This document shows, piece by piece, positions 1 to 6,888 of a stretch of 7,647 nucleotides of DNA. The stretch is taken from the NCBI GenBank assembly GCA_002490315.1, contig DLKG01000015.1:28184-35830 (forward strand), in the 5' to 3' direction. This DNA is from Prevotella sp. UBA7594 (GTDB taxonomy: Bacteria > Bacteroidota > Bacteroidia > Bacteroidales > Bacteroidaceae). Under the pieces are notes generated by a model. The model worked only from the letters and a program-made list of their open reading frames with translations, ran no database searches and was not told the DNA's origin. The position numbers and the translations under genes were made by a program. Each line of letters opens with the position of its first letter. Position 1 is the first letter of the stretch.

Positions 1-46
1 GCATTGCGGATATTTTCGTTTCAGTATGGTTCTTTTAGATGATTTC

Positions 47-1252
47 CTATATTCCAAGCACATTGTTGCGTGCCAGCATGCAGGCGCCAATTACTCCTGC
101 TTTGTCTTTTAACTTGGATAGAGTTACGATTGTATCCTTGTTGACAAGATTGAGTGAGTATTTCCTCACGGCAGCTTTCACTGGCTCGAGCAGATAGTCG
201 CCTGTCAGCGACAATGCCCCACCTATTATTATTAGTTCCGGATTGAAGATATTGATGAGTCCGGCAACGGAATGTCCCAACTTGGAGCCAATCGACTCCA
301 CCACCTCTATGCATAGTACATCCTCATGATTGGTGGCGTCAATGATGTCGTGGAGCTGAAGCGTGTCCTTGTCTTTCATGAGATTGGTGAGTATGGACGT
401 CTCCCCGTTCTTTATGCGCTCCGTAACCTCGCGGAAAAGCGCAGCTCCCGACACCTCTGTTTCAAGGCATCCCTTCTTTCCGCATCGGCAGATTATCTCG
501 TTGTTGAAGGAATGTACATGACCAATCTCGCCTGAGAATCCCGACTTGCCGTAGTGGAGCTTGCCGTCGATAATTATTCCCATGCCGAGTCCCCAACTGA
601 CATTGACGAAGATAACGTTCTTCTCGCCTTTCACGCATCCTTTGCAGAACTCGCCGTAAGCCATGGCACGCGAGTCGTTTTCTATCGTGACAGGCATATC
701 CAGACTGTCGGATAAGATTTTTGTCAGAGGAGTTTCCGAGAAGCTGAACATGCTGTAGCAGTAGCCCGTGTCGTGATTGACGCGTCCTGAGAGGTTGACG
801 TTGGCGTTTAGAATTTTTTCGCGGTCGATGTCGGTGTCGTTGACGAAGTCCTTCACGAGGCGACAAAGTGTTTCCAAACCCTCGTTGGTGTTCTCCGCAT
901 GATAGGGCACGCGGTCGCGACGCTCAACGAGTTCACCGTTAAAATTCATGATGCCCATGTCGAGCGTGAACTTCTTCACGTCTATTCCGAGGAAGTAGCC
1001 CGACGTTGGGTTGAGTCCGTAAAGGTTTGGACGGCGTCCCTCGTTAGTCTCGAGTTTTCCAAATTCGTTGAGAAAACCCTTTGTGCACATGTCGTTGATG
1101 AACTTCGTAGTTGTGGGAATGCTCAGTCCCAGTTCCTTTGAGAGTTCCGTGATGGTGGCGTTTCCGTTTTCAACGAAAAAAGTAAGGATGTTCTTCTTTA
1201 TATTAGAAGTCTTGCTCCCATCGCCGATTTCTTTGAAAAACAGGTTTTGCAT
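47..1252 (-). CDS. ROK-family transcriptional repressor (NagC/Mlc/XylR type)
   Basis: A 401-residue protein with the full architecture of ROK repressors. Residues about 18-75 form a winged helix-turn-helix (ITELSKELGLSIPTTTKFI, then the wing and linker EGRRPNLYGLNP at 71-82). The sugar-kinase-like ROK fold follows: FLGIDV at 87-92, the END motif at 191-193, a glycine-rich GLGMGIIIDG segment near 221-230, and GEIGH at 241-245. The structural zinc site is complete: His245, Cys255, Cys257 and Cys262 (CRCGKKGCLE). The IIIGGALS motif lies near 341-348. Family knowledge: such proteins bind a sugar or sugar phosphate and release their operator. The presence of the DNA-binding domain argues against a plain glucokinase. 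The gene diverges from the glycan genes that start at 1517, so it probably controls them and itself; the ligand is unknown. The ATG at 1250-1252 has a well-placed promoter upstream. Only 46 bp lie downstream, with no terminator visible. Confidence 0.95.
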   Translation of the reverse strand: MQNLFFKEIGDGSKTSNIKKNILTFFVENGNATITELSKELGLSIPTTTKFINDMCTKGFLNEFGKLETNEGRRPNLYGLNPTSGYFLGIDVKKFTLDMGIMNFNGELVERRDRVPYHAENTNEGLETLCRLVKDFVNDTDIDREKILNANVNLSGRVNHDTGYCYSMFSFSETPLTKILSDSLDMPVTIENDSRAMAYGEFCKGCVKGEKNVIFVNVSWGLGMGIIIDGKLHYGKSGFSGEIGHVHSFNNEIICRCGKKGCLETEVSGAALFREVTERIKNGETSILTNLMKDKDTLQLHDIIDATNHEDVLCIEVVESIGSKLGHSVAGLINIFNPELIIIGGALSLTGDYLLEPVKAAVRKYSLNLVNKDTIVTLSKLKDKAGVIGACMLARNNVLGI

Positions 1253-1303
1253 TTATACGATAGTTTTTTATTGTATTATAGGGATGTGTTTGATTTCACT
1301 CTA

Positions 1304-1334
1304 CAAAGTTAGCAAAATATAATGAAACTTTCAA
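1304..1334 (-). promoter_or_regulatory. Bacteroidetes-type promoter of the ROK regulator
   Basis: Read on the minus strand, TTG (1334-1332) is followed after 20 bp by TAACTTTG (1311-1304), an exact match to the Bacteroidetes -7 consensus TAnnTTTG. Transcription would start near 1297, giving a leader of about 45 nt before the ATG at 1252. The placement and the consensus match are seen directly; activity is inferred. Confidence 0.7.
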
Positions 1335-1347
1335 GAGAATATAGAAA

Positions 1348-1375
1348 TATTGTGCTTAATGTTAAGTTTATTGTG
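1348..1375. repeat. Direct repeat TATTGTG spaced by 21 bp around a small palindrome
   Basis: TATTGTG occurs at 1348-1354 and 1369-1375, exactly 21 bp (two helical turns) apart. Between them lies the palindrome CTTAATGTTAAG (1355-1366). The second copy overlaps the left arm of the larger inverted repeat by three bases. The cluster lies between the two divergent promoters, where an activator could serve either one. The repeats are short and could be chance in AT-rich DNA. Confidence 0.3.
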
Positions 1376-1388
1376 GCTATTTATGTAA

Positions 1389-1405
1389 AATATTTAATAA
1401 ATATT
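1389..1405. promoter_or_regulatory. 17-bp palindrome overlapping the -33 element; candidate ROK operator
   Basis: AATATTT at 1389-1395 and AAATATT at 1399-1405 form a perfect 7-3-7 inverted repeat whose right arm runs into the -33 TTG (1404-1406). ROK proteins such as NagC and Mlc bind AT-rich inverted repeats, so this is a plausible site for steric repression. The base composition is so AT-rich that chance symmetry is a real alternative. Confidence 0.4.
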
Positions 1406-1435
1406 GATGGAGTTCGGAAACTTTTTGTAATTTTG
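1403..1435 (+). promoter_or_regulatory. Bacteroidetes-type promoter of the DUF4434 gene
   Basis: TTG at 1404-1406 lies 21 bp upstream of TAATTTTG (1428-1435), which matches TAnnTTTG exactly. The expected start is near 1442, leaving an AT-rich leader of about 75 nt before the ATG at 1517. No Shine-Dalgarno sequence precedes that ATG, as is usual in Bacteroidetes. The -33 element overlaps a palindrome (1389-1405), and the whole promoter lies between the arms of a 10-bp inverted repeat, so it is probably repressible. Confidence 0.75.
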
Positions 1436-1516
1436 CAAAAGATAAGACAAATAGCCACTACTTACTAAATTTCTTTATTAATAATATATTCTATTAACAT
1501 ATAAGTTTGATTAATT

Positions 1517-2620
1517 ATGGGAAACAGACGTGACTTTTTGAAGAAAATGGGCGTTCTTGGTGCATCAGCACTTGTAGCTCCTTCTGTACTTGCAGGTGAA
1601 CGTTCGTTTGCAGCTGGCAAAATAAAGGTCAACGACCAACCTACAATAAAGCCTTCAGAGGCAGGTTCGCTCATTGTGAAGCCTGCCAACGGACTGAAGA
1701 TAACCGGCACTTTCCTTGATGAGATTTCTCATGACATTCCTCATCAGAACTGGGGATATGCCGAATGGGACCGCGATTTCCAGTATATGAAGAGCATTGG
1801 TATTGACACGGTTATCATGATTCGCTCTGGTTATCGCAAGTTTATCACCTATCCATCGAAATTTCTTCTCAGCAAGGGATGTTATATGCCTTCAGTAGAT
1901 TTGCTTGAGATGTATCTTTCTCTTGCCGACAAGTATGGAATGAAGTTTTACTTCGGACTCTACGATTCAGGTCACTATTGGGACACGGGCGACATGACTC
2001 TCGAAATCGATTACAACCGTTATGTAATCGATGAGGTGTGGGAGAATTACGGCGCACGCCACAAGAGCTTTGCTGGCTGGTACATAAGCACGGAGATAAG
2101 CCGCAAGACAAAGGGCACTATCCCCACATTCCATACTCTTGGCAAGCACAGCAAGGACATTTCCGGCGGTCTGCCGACGTTCATATCGCCTTGGATTGAC
2201 GGTAAGAAGGCTGTTATGGGTACAGGAAAGCTCACCAACGACCAGGCGGTTTCCGTTGAGGAGCACGAGCGCGAGTGGAACGAGATATTCGACGGTATTC
2301 ACGATGTTGTCAATGCCGTAGCCTTCCAGGACGGCCACATTGACTATGACGAGCTTGACGCTTTCTTCTCTGTCAACAAGAAACTTGCCGATCGTTATGG
2401 TATGCAGTGCTGGACCAACGCCGAGACATTCGACCGCGATATGCCAATCCACTTCCTCCCTATTAAGTTCGACAAGCTTCGCCTCAAGTTGGAGGCAGCT
2501 AAGCGATGTGGCTACGACAAGGCAATCACCTTTGAGTTCTCTCATTTCATGTCGCCGCAGTCGGCTTATCAGCAGGCAGGTCATCTCTACGACCGCTACC
2601 GCGAGTATTTTAAAATCTAA
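1517..2620 (+). CDS. Secreted DUF4434 putative glycoside hydrolase with twin-arginine signal
   Basis: A 367-residue protein that opens with a twin-arginine motif (RRDFLKK, residues 4-10), a hydrophobic core (about 11-25) and a likely cleavage site near VLA-G (26-27). The mature part begins its conserved domain at ITGTFLDEIS (62-71). It continues with NWGYAEWDRDFQYMKSIGIDTVIMIRSGY (78-106), a pattern I recognise as DUF4434, a TIM-barrel family related to glycoside hydrolases. Glu193 (GWYISTEIS) and Glu303 (WTNAETFDRD) sit where barrel strands 4 and 7 would end, so they are candidate catalytic acids; this assignment is inference. It is the first gene rightward from the divergent promoter and the most likely direct target of the ROK repressor. 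The ATG follows an AT-rich leader without a Shine-Dalgarno sequence. The product is periplasmic or exported; the substrate is unknown. Confidence 0.85.
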   Translation: MGNRRDFLKKMGVLGASALVAPSVLAGERSFAAGKIKVNDQPTIKPSEAGSLIVKPANGLKITGTFLDEISHDIPHQNWGYAEWDRDFQYMKSIGIDTVIMIRSGYRKFITYPSKFLLSKGCYMPSVDLLEMYLSLADKYGMKFYFGLYDSGHYWDTGDMTLEIDYNRYVIDEVWENYGARHKSFAGWYISTEISRKTKGTIPTFHTLGKHSKDISGGLPTFISPWIDGKKAVMGTGKLTNDQAVSVEEHEREWNEIFDGIHDVVNAVAFQDGHIDYDELDAFFSVNKKLADRYGMQCWTNAETFDRDMPIHFLPIKFDKLRLKLEAAKRCGYDKAITFEFSHFMSPQSAYQQAGHLYDRYREYFKI

Positions 2621-2657
2621 ATAATTTGGTTCTCAATTCTGATTTTTTACAGAAGAA

Positions 2658-2687
2658 GGGTGGGCAAGTGTGCCCACCCGATTTTTT
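2658..2687 (+). terminator. Strong intrinsic terminator after the DUF4434 gene
   Basis: GGGTGGGCA (2658-2666) and TGCCCACCC (2671-2679) form a perfect, GC-rich 9-bp stem with a four-base AGTG loop. GA and six T residues (2682-2687) follow. Flanking purine (2651-2657) and pyrimidine (2690-2700) tracts could extend the stem. It lies 37 bp past the DUF4434 stop and 85 bp before the next gene. No clear TTG/TAnnTTTG promoter lies between it and that gene, so partial read-through or an unrecognised promoter must drive the downstream pair. Confidence 0.88.
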
Positions 2688-2772
2688 ATTCTTCTTCTTC
2701 AGATTGACCCACATTTCACATTATTAGAATCCTACAATCATAAGAAAAGCAAATAAACAAAACAATTTACGT

Positions 2773-5421
2773 ATGAAGTCAAGATATGTCTTTCTCACCA
2801 TGGCAATGGCGATGGGAGTAAGCGGACAGGCGAAGGTGACGCTTGCCCCTATATTTGGTAATGGAATGGTGTTGCAGCGCAACGCCAAGGTGCTCTTCTC
2901 TGGCACGGCAACGCCACAGCGCACTGTGGAAATATCCACGTCATGGGACGGCAAAAAGTATCGCACGCGGAGCGACGCCGACGGCAAATGGACGCTGACG
3001 GTGCCGACGGGCAGTGCGGGCGGTCCGTTCACGATGACCTTTAGCGACGGTGAGCGATTGGTACTTTCCGACTTGCTTTTGGGCGACGTGTGGTTTTGCT
3101 CCGGACAGTCCAATATGGAGATGCCTGTAAAGGGCTTCCGCGGTCAGCCTACGGCAGGCTCCCTGCCTTACATAGCCGCTGCTGACGGCAATCGTCCCTT
3201 GCGCCTTTTCTCGCAGGAGCACGCTTGGAACACACGCCCGCAGACATCCAGTGTCAAGGGCGAATGGCGCCACGCCACGTCTGATGCCGTTGCCGACTTC
3301 AGCGCTGTGGGCTATTTCTTTGGCAACAGACTCCAGAAGAATCTCGGTGTGCCCGTTGGTCTTGTCAACTGCTCTTGGAGTATGTCTACCATACAGGCAT
3401 GGATGAGTCGTGAGTCGCTTGAGAAGTTCCCGGAGGTGAAACTGCCCGACTACGAACAAACCAATTTCGGATGGACAGAGGGTACTCCTACGTTGCTTTA
3501 TAATGGTATGGTCAACCCCTGGAAAGGCTTCCCTGTTAAGGGTGTCGTTTGGTATCAAGGAGAGGCCAACACTCCAGAGCCCATGCTCTACGAGAAACTT
3601 TTCCCGGAGATGGTAAGCCAGTGGCGTAAGCATTTCGGCAATGACGAAATGCCGTTTTATTATGTCCAGCTTGTGCCGTTCCAAGCTGTCACCGACGACG
3701 ACACGGAGTGGGCGTGGTTCCGTCAAGTGCAGTCCGATCTACAGAGTAAGGTCAGTGGCGTGACGATGATTACAACCGCCGATTGTGGCGATGAGAAATT
3801 CATCCATACCCCCCACAAGATAAAGATTGGCGAGCGCATCGCTGACGTCGCAATTGCTAAGACTTATGGGCAGAAGGGCATTGCCGATGCACCGTCGTAT
3901 AAGTCGGCGCACGTGGAGAACGGCGCTGTCATTGTCGAATTTAACGGCGGTGAGGATGGTCTGACACCAGAGTTGCAGAACGTCGAGGGCTTTGAGCTTG
4001 TCGATTCTGCCGGCAATGTGGTGAAGGCGCAGGCGGAAATCGTGCGCAGCACCAATCAGGTGAAAGTATGGTCTGACGCTGTGAAGAATCCCGTGGAAGT
4101 GCGCTATGGTTTCCACAATTACTATAAGGCGGAACTGTGCAACAATCTCGGACTCCCAGCTTCACCCTTCCGTGCTGTCCTCAAGCGCAAGCGCGCCTAT
4201 CTGTGGATTGACGCAGAGGCAAATCTCGCGCGCTTTGCCACTCGCGACTCCATCGATTTCTATTGCAAGCGTATCCGTGAGGCTGGATTTACCGACATCG
4301 TTGTCGACGTGCGTCCCATCACGGGCGAGGTACTCTACGACAGCAAGTATGCGCCGCGCATGACGGAGTGGGGCGGCAAGAAGGCTGCCGACTTCGACTA
4401 TCTTGGCTATTTCATTGAGCAGGGCAAGAAGAACGGGCTTGGAGTGCTTGCCTCCATGAACACGTTCTGCGCTGGCCACAACTATTTCGACCGGGGTCTT
4501 GTATATTCTCAGCATCCTGAATGGGCATCTGTTGTCTACAATCCGGAGCGCGGACTCATACCTATTACACAGGAGAAGGAGAAGTATGGCGGAATGGTCA
4601 ATCCAAACGACACAGCCTATCAATCCTATATTATCAATATAATGAAGGAGATTGCCACAAAGTATCCGCAACTTGAGGGCATTGTCACCGATCGTGTGCG
4701 CTTCGACGGCATCACCGCCGACTTCTCCGACATGTCGCGCAAGGCTTTTGAGAAGTATGTCGGGAAACGTTTGCAGCGCTTCCCTGAGGACATATTTGAA
4801 TGGTGTAAGGGTACTGACGGCAAACCCGTGATGAAGAAGGGAAAGTATTTCAAACAGTGGATAGAGTGGCGCTCTATGGTCATCAGCGACTTTATGGCGC
4901 GGGCGCGTAAGGAGGTGAAGGCTGCCAATCCACGAATGGGCTTCGACACATACACAGGTGCGTGGTATCCGAGCTATTATGAGGTGGGCGTCAATTTCGC
5001 TGACCCTTCATATAATCCGGCTGCCGACTTCGATTGGGCGACTGCCAAGTATCAGAAGACGGGCTATATCCGCAATATCGACACCTATTTTACTGGCAAT
5101 TATTACACGGATGTGACCGTAGCCGACTATCTGAAGACCAACAAGCTCGTGAAGAATGAAACCGACCTCTCGGCACAGTCTGGCGACTGGTATTGCGTTG
5201 AGGGCTCTTGCCGCCACCTGCGTTCTATCCTCGGCGGTCATCCGTTTGTAGGAGGAGTGCTTGTCGACCAGTTCTATGACAATCCGGCACGCCTCAGTGC
5301 CACTATTGCTGAGAATCTTAAGGATGCCGACGGACTCATGGTGTTCGACCTCGTACATATCGTTACGAAGAATCTTTGGAATGAGATAGAGGCAGGACTC
5401 TGGAAAGGAGGCTTACGATGA
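2773..5421 (+). CDS. Two-domain secreted enzyme: sialate O-acetylesterase-type SGNH domain fused to a GHL10 glycosidase-like domain
   Basis: An 882-residue protein in one open frame. A signal peptide (1-20, ending SGQA, no lipobox cysteine) points to the periplasm or cell exterior. Residues about 21-470 match sialate O-acetylesterase-like SGNH hydrolases: GDVWFCSGQSNM at 104-115 with nucleophile Ser113, VVWYQGEAN at 258-266, and catalytic His345 in FIHTPHK with Asp337 or Asp340 as partner. The usual beta-rich tail ends in LPASPFRAVL (461-470). From residue 474 a second domain resembles GHL10/DUF187-type 'family 10 glycosyl hydrolase-like' TIM barrels: YLWIDAEANLARF, VVDVRPITGEVLYDSKYAPRM (510-530), MVNPNDTAYQSYI (608-620), GIVTDRVRFDG (636-646) and GGVLVDQFYDNP (827-838). 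Asp640 and Asp832 are candidate active-site acids (inference). Either domain alone is about a normal enzyme length, so this is a fusion. Family knowledge suggests it deacetylates and then cleaves an acetylated glycan. No Shine-Dalgarno sequence precedes the ATG. The stop overlaps the next gene. Confidence 0.85.
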   Translation: MKSRYVFLTMAMAMGVSGQAKVTLAPIFGNGMVLQRNAKVLFSGTATPQRTVEISTSWDGKKYRTRSDADGKWTLTVPTGSAGGPFTMTFSDGERLVLSDLLLGDVWFCSGQSNMEMPVKGFRGQPTAGSLPYIAAADGNRPLRLFSQEHAWNTRPQTSSVKGEWRHATSDAVADFSAVGYFFGNRLQKNLGVPVGLVNCSWSMSTIQAWMSRESLEKFPEVKLPDYEQTNFGWTEGTPTLLYNGMVNPWKGFPVKGVVWYQGEANTPEPMLYEKLFPEMVSQWRKHFGNDEMPFYYVQLVPFQAVTDDDTEWAWFRQVQSDLQSKVSGVTMITTADCGDEKFIHTPHKIKIGERIADVAIAKTYGQKGIADAPSYKSAHVENGAVIVEFNGGEDGLTPELQNVEGFELVDSAGNVVKAQAEIVRSTNQVKVWSDAVKNPVEVRYGFHNYYKAELCNNLGLPASPFRAVLKRKRAYLWIDAEANLARFATRDSIDFYCKRIREAGFTDIVVDVRPITGEVLYDSKYAPRMTEWGGKKAADFDYLGYFIEQGKKNGLGVLASMNTFCAGHNYFDRGLVYSQHPEWASVVYNPERGLIPITQEKEKYGGMVNPNDTAYQSYIINIMKEIATKYPQLEGIVTDRVRFDGITADFSDMSRKAFEKYVGKRLQRFPEDIFEWCKGTDGKPVMKKGKYFKQWIEWRSMVISDFMARARKEVKAANPRMGFDTYTGAWYPSYYEVGVNFADPSYNPAADFDWATAKYQKTGYIRNIDTYFTGNYYTDVTVADYLKTNKLVKNETDLSAQSGDWYCVEGSCRHLRSILGGHPFVGGVLVDQFYDNPARLSATIAENLKDADGLMVFDLVHIVTKNLWNEIEAGLWKGGLR
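5404..5411 (+). promoter_or_regulatory. Strong Shine-Dalgarno sequence for the DUF5009 gene
   Basis: AAAGGAGG lies six bases before the ATG at 5418, inside the last codons of the upstream gene. It is a near-perfect match to the 16S rRNA 3' end, whereas the ATGs at 1517 and 2773 have no such site. It supports the 5418 start and re-initiation after the overlapping ATGA stop-start. Confidence 0.75.
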
Positions 5422-6821
5422 AGAAACGTGCCGTGTCGCTCGACGTGCTGCGCGGTCTCGCTATCGTGGGTATGGTGTTGTCCGCTACCATTGGTGGCGG
5501 ACTGCCTGCCTGGATGCACCATGCACAGGAACCGCCTCCAACGTTCGCCTACGATTCTCAGATTAGTGGCATAACGTGGGTTGATCTCGTCTTTCCACTC
5601 TTCCTCTTTGCCATGGGGGCGGCGTTCCCGATGTCTGTCGGCAAGCGTCTTAGTCGTGGCGAGAGTCGCAGGAGCGTCGCTGCCGACATTTTGAAGCGTG
5701 GCGTTAAGCTGGCGTTCTTTTCTGTATATGTGCAGCATTTCTATCCTTACATGCTCTGTCCGGATGGCGGATGGTATGCGTGGGGGTGGGCGATAGTGGC
5801 TTTCCTGTTGCTCTTCCCGATGTTTATGCGTATTCCGTATGCAGTTTCTGATCGCGTCAAGCAACTGATAAAACTCTCTGCTTATACCGCAGGTGTTGTC
5901 TTGCTGTTGTGTGTGAAGGACGCTGGGGATGTGCCGTTTACGCCAACTGTCAATAATCCAATCTTGCTCATTCTTGCCTATATGGCAGTGCTTGGCGGAC
6001 TCTCTTATCTCTTCACGGCCCGTGACAGGCGCACGCGCATTTTAATCATCGTGCTTGTAGCGGCGCTTTCTGCAGGAACGACAGTGGAAGGGTCGTGGCA
6101 GCAGAATCTGAACGCTTGGTGTCCGTTGCCTGGGCTTTATCAGTTTGACTATGTTAAGTATCTTCTGATAGTGCTTCCTGGCAGTTTCGCTGGCGAATGG
6201 CTGCTAGAGTGGACATCGCTGTCAGAAGGCTCTTGCAAAGTTTCGGGCGCAGATAAGCTCGTTGACAGCGTCATGCTGATTGTGGCACTTGCCCTTGCCG
6301 TTAGCAACGTCACGTGCCTTTATCTCCATTTAGACCTGCTCAACGCCTGCGTGTCGTTGCTGTTCATTGTCACTGGCAACATAGCCTTGCGCTTTGGTAC
6401 CGACACTGACATGTTGAAACGCCGCTTGTGGCAGCTTGCTTCTTTGCTCCTCGCACTTGGCTTGCTGTTGCAGCCGCTTCAAGGCGGCGTCAAGAAGGAC
6501 CCTCCGACACTTGGCTATCTTTTCGTGACGGCAGCTATAGGTTGCGCCATGTTGCTCGTTTTCCATGTGCTTTGCGACAGATGGAATGTGGAGCGTCCAC
6601 TTTGTTTCATGTCGATGTCGGGCCAGAATCCGATGGTTGCATATGTAGCTTGCGACCTTCTCATCATGCCAGTGCTTAACATCTTTGGTTTGCTCTCACC
6701 GCTCTTCGCCTTCTTCGCGCAGAACGCATGGCTCGGGTTGTTGCAAGGTATATTCCTGACATCGCTGACAATCGGTGTCACGATGTTCTTCAGCCGCATA
6801 CGTTGGTATTGGCGCACATGA
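5418..6821 (+). CDS. DUF5009 / HGSNAT-like membrane acyltransferase
   Basis: A 467-residue, very hydrophobic protein with roughly 11-13 membrane segments (for example about 9-27, 53-73, 118-137, 179-199, 280-302, 363-386 and 402-430). The N-terminus carries the family pattern: SLDVLRGLAIVGMVLS (7-22), GLPAWMHHAQEPPPT (28-42), then GITWVDLVFPLFLFAMGAAFPMSVGKR (51-77). SGQNPMVAYV (401-410) is a further conserved spot near the end. The same order (LDxLRG, then HA, then GLT-ADLVFPWFVFIMG) occurs in human HGSNAT, which acetylates glucosamine ends of heparan sulfate across the lysosomal membrane using cytosolic acetyl-CoA. His35, in the HHA motif, would match its active-site histidine (inference). 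The start overlaps the esterase-GHL10 stop by ATGA and has a strong ribosome-binding site, so the two are translationally coupled. Proposed role: acyl or acetyl transfer to a periplasmic sugar. A transporter-like role is possible, since the family is poorly characterised. Confidence 0.83.
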   Translation: MKKRAVSLDVLRGLAIVGMVLSATIGGGLPAWMHHAQEPPPTFAYDSQISGITWVDLVFPLFLFAMGAAFPMSVGKRLSRGESRRSVAADILKRGVKLAFFSVYVQHFYPYMLCPDGGWYAWGWAIVAFLLLFPMFMRIPYAVSDRVKQLIKLSAYTAGVVLLLCVKDAGDVPFTPTVNNPILLILAYMAVLGGLSYLFTARDRRTRILIIVLVAALSAGTTVEGSWQQNLNAWCPLPGLYQFDYVKYLLIVLPGSFAGEWLLEWTSLSEGSCKVSGADKLVDSVMLIVALALAVSNVTCLYLHLDLLNACVSLLFIVTGNIALRFGTDTDMLKRRLWQLASLLLALGLLLQPLQGGVKKDPPTLGYLFVTAAIGCAMLLVFHVLCDRWNVERPLCFMSMSGQNPMVAYVACDLLIMPVLNIFGLLSPLFAFFAQNAWLGLLQGIFLTSLTIGVTMFFSRIRWYWRT

Positions 6822-6837
6822 CAAATTGATGGATTCT

Positions 6838-6869
6838 CTTGGCGATTCGGAATATTCGTTGTAATTTTG
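6838..6869 (+). promoter_or_regulatory. Promoter of the Fur-family gene with an embedded palindrome
   Basis: TTG at 6839-6841 lies 20 bp before TAATTTTG (6862-6869), an exact TAnnTTTG match, placing the start about 12 bp before the ATG at 6889. The spacer holds ATTCGGAAT (6845-6853) overlapping GAATATTC (6850-6857), two short perfect symmetries. Fur-family repressors often bind AT-rich palindromes in their own promoters, so this could be an autoregulatory site; that part is inference. Confidence 0.65.
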
Positions 6870-6888
6870 CATACATATCATTTGCAGA

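Larger units (their letters stand above)
1373..1458. promoter_or_regulatory. 10-bp inverted repeat bracketing the promoter; candidate paired operator
   Basis: GTGGCTATTT at 1373-1382 and its perfect reverse complement AAATAGCCAC at 1449-1458 are separated by 66 bp that contain the whole rightward promoter (1403-1435). The arm centres are 76 bp apart, about seven helical turns. The left arm lies about 65 bp upstream of the expected start and the right arm just downstream of it. This suits two binding sites for one regulator, possibly with DNA looping. ROK repressors are often tetrameric, so the divergent ROK protein is the natural candidate. Binding is inferred, not shown. Confidence 0.45.

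Noticed and set aside
47..1252. Annotation as a glucokinase or other ROK sugar kinase.
   Set aside because: The intact N-terminal winged helix and divergent position next to glycan genes fit a ROK transcriptional regulator better.
1967..2584. A 205-codon open frame on the minus strand.
   Set aside because: It lies wholly inside the DUF4434 gene in antisense, shows no family motif and has no promoter. It is a by-product of the codon use of the real gene.
2658..2687. Possible transposon end or recombination site formed by the perfect inverted repeat.
   Set aside because: A GC-rich stem, four-base loop and T tract just after a stop codon is fully explained by an intrinsic terminator. There is no transposase and no second copy in the window.
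2941..3726. A 261-codon minus-strand open frame, with further long antisense frames at 3739-4116, 4162-4671 and 5274-5864.
   Set aside because: All are antisense to the esterase-GHL10 or DUF5009 genes, whose plus-strand proteins carry clear family motifs. The antisense products look like random arginine-, leucine- and histidine-rich sequence.
4170..4210. Suspicion that the fusion of esterase and GHL10 domain is a lost stop codon or sequencing error.
   Set aside because: The frame stays open through both complete domains, and coding character does not change at the junction. A recent lost stop cannot be fully excluded, but nothing in the sequence suggests it.
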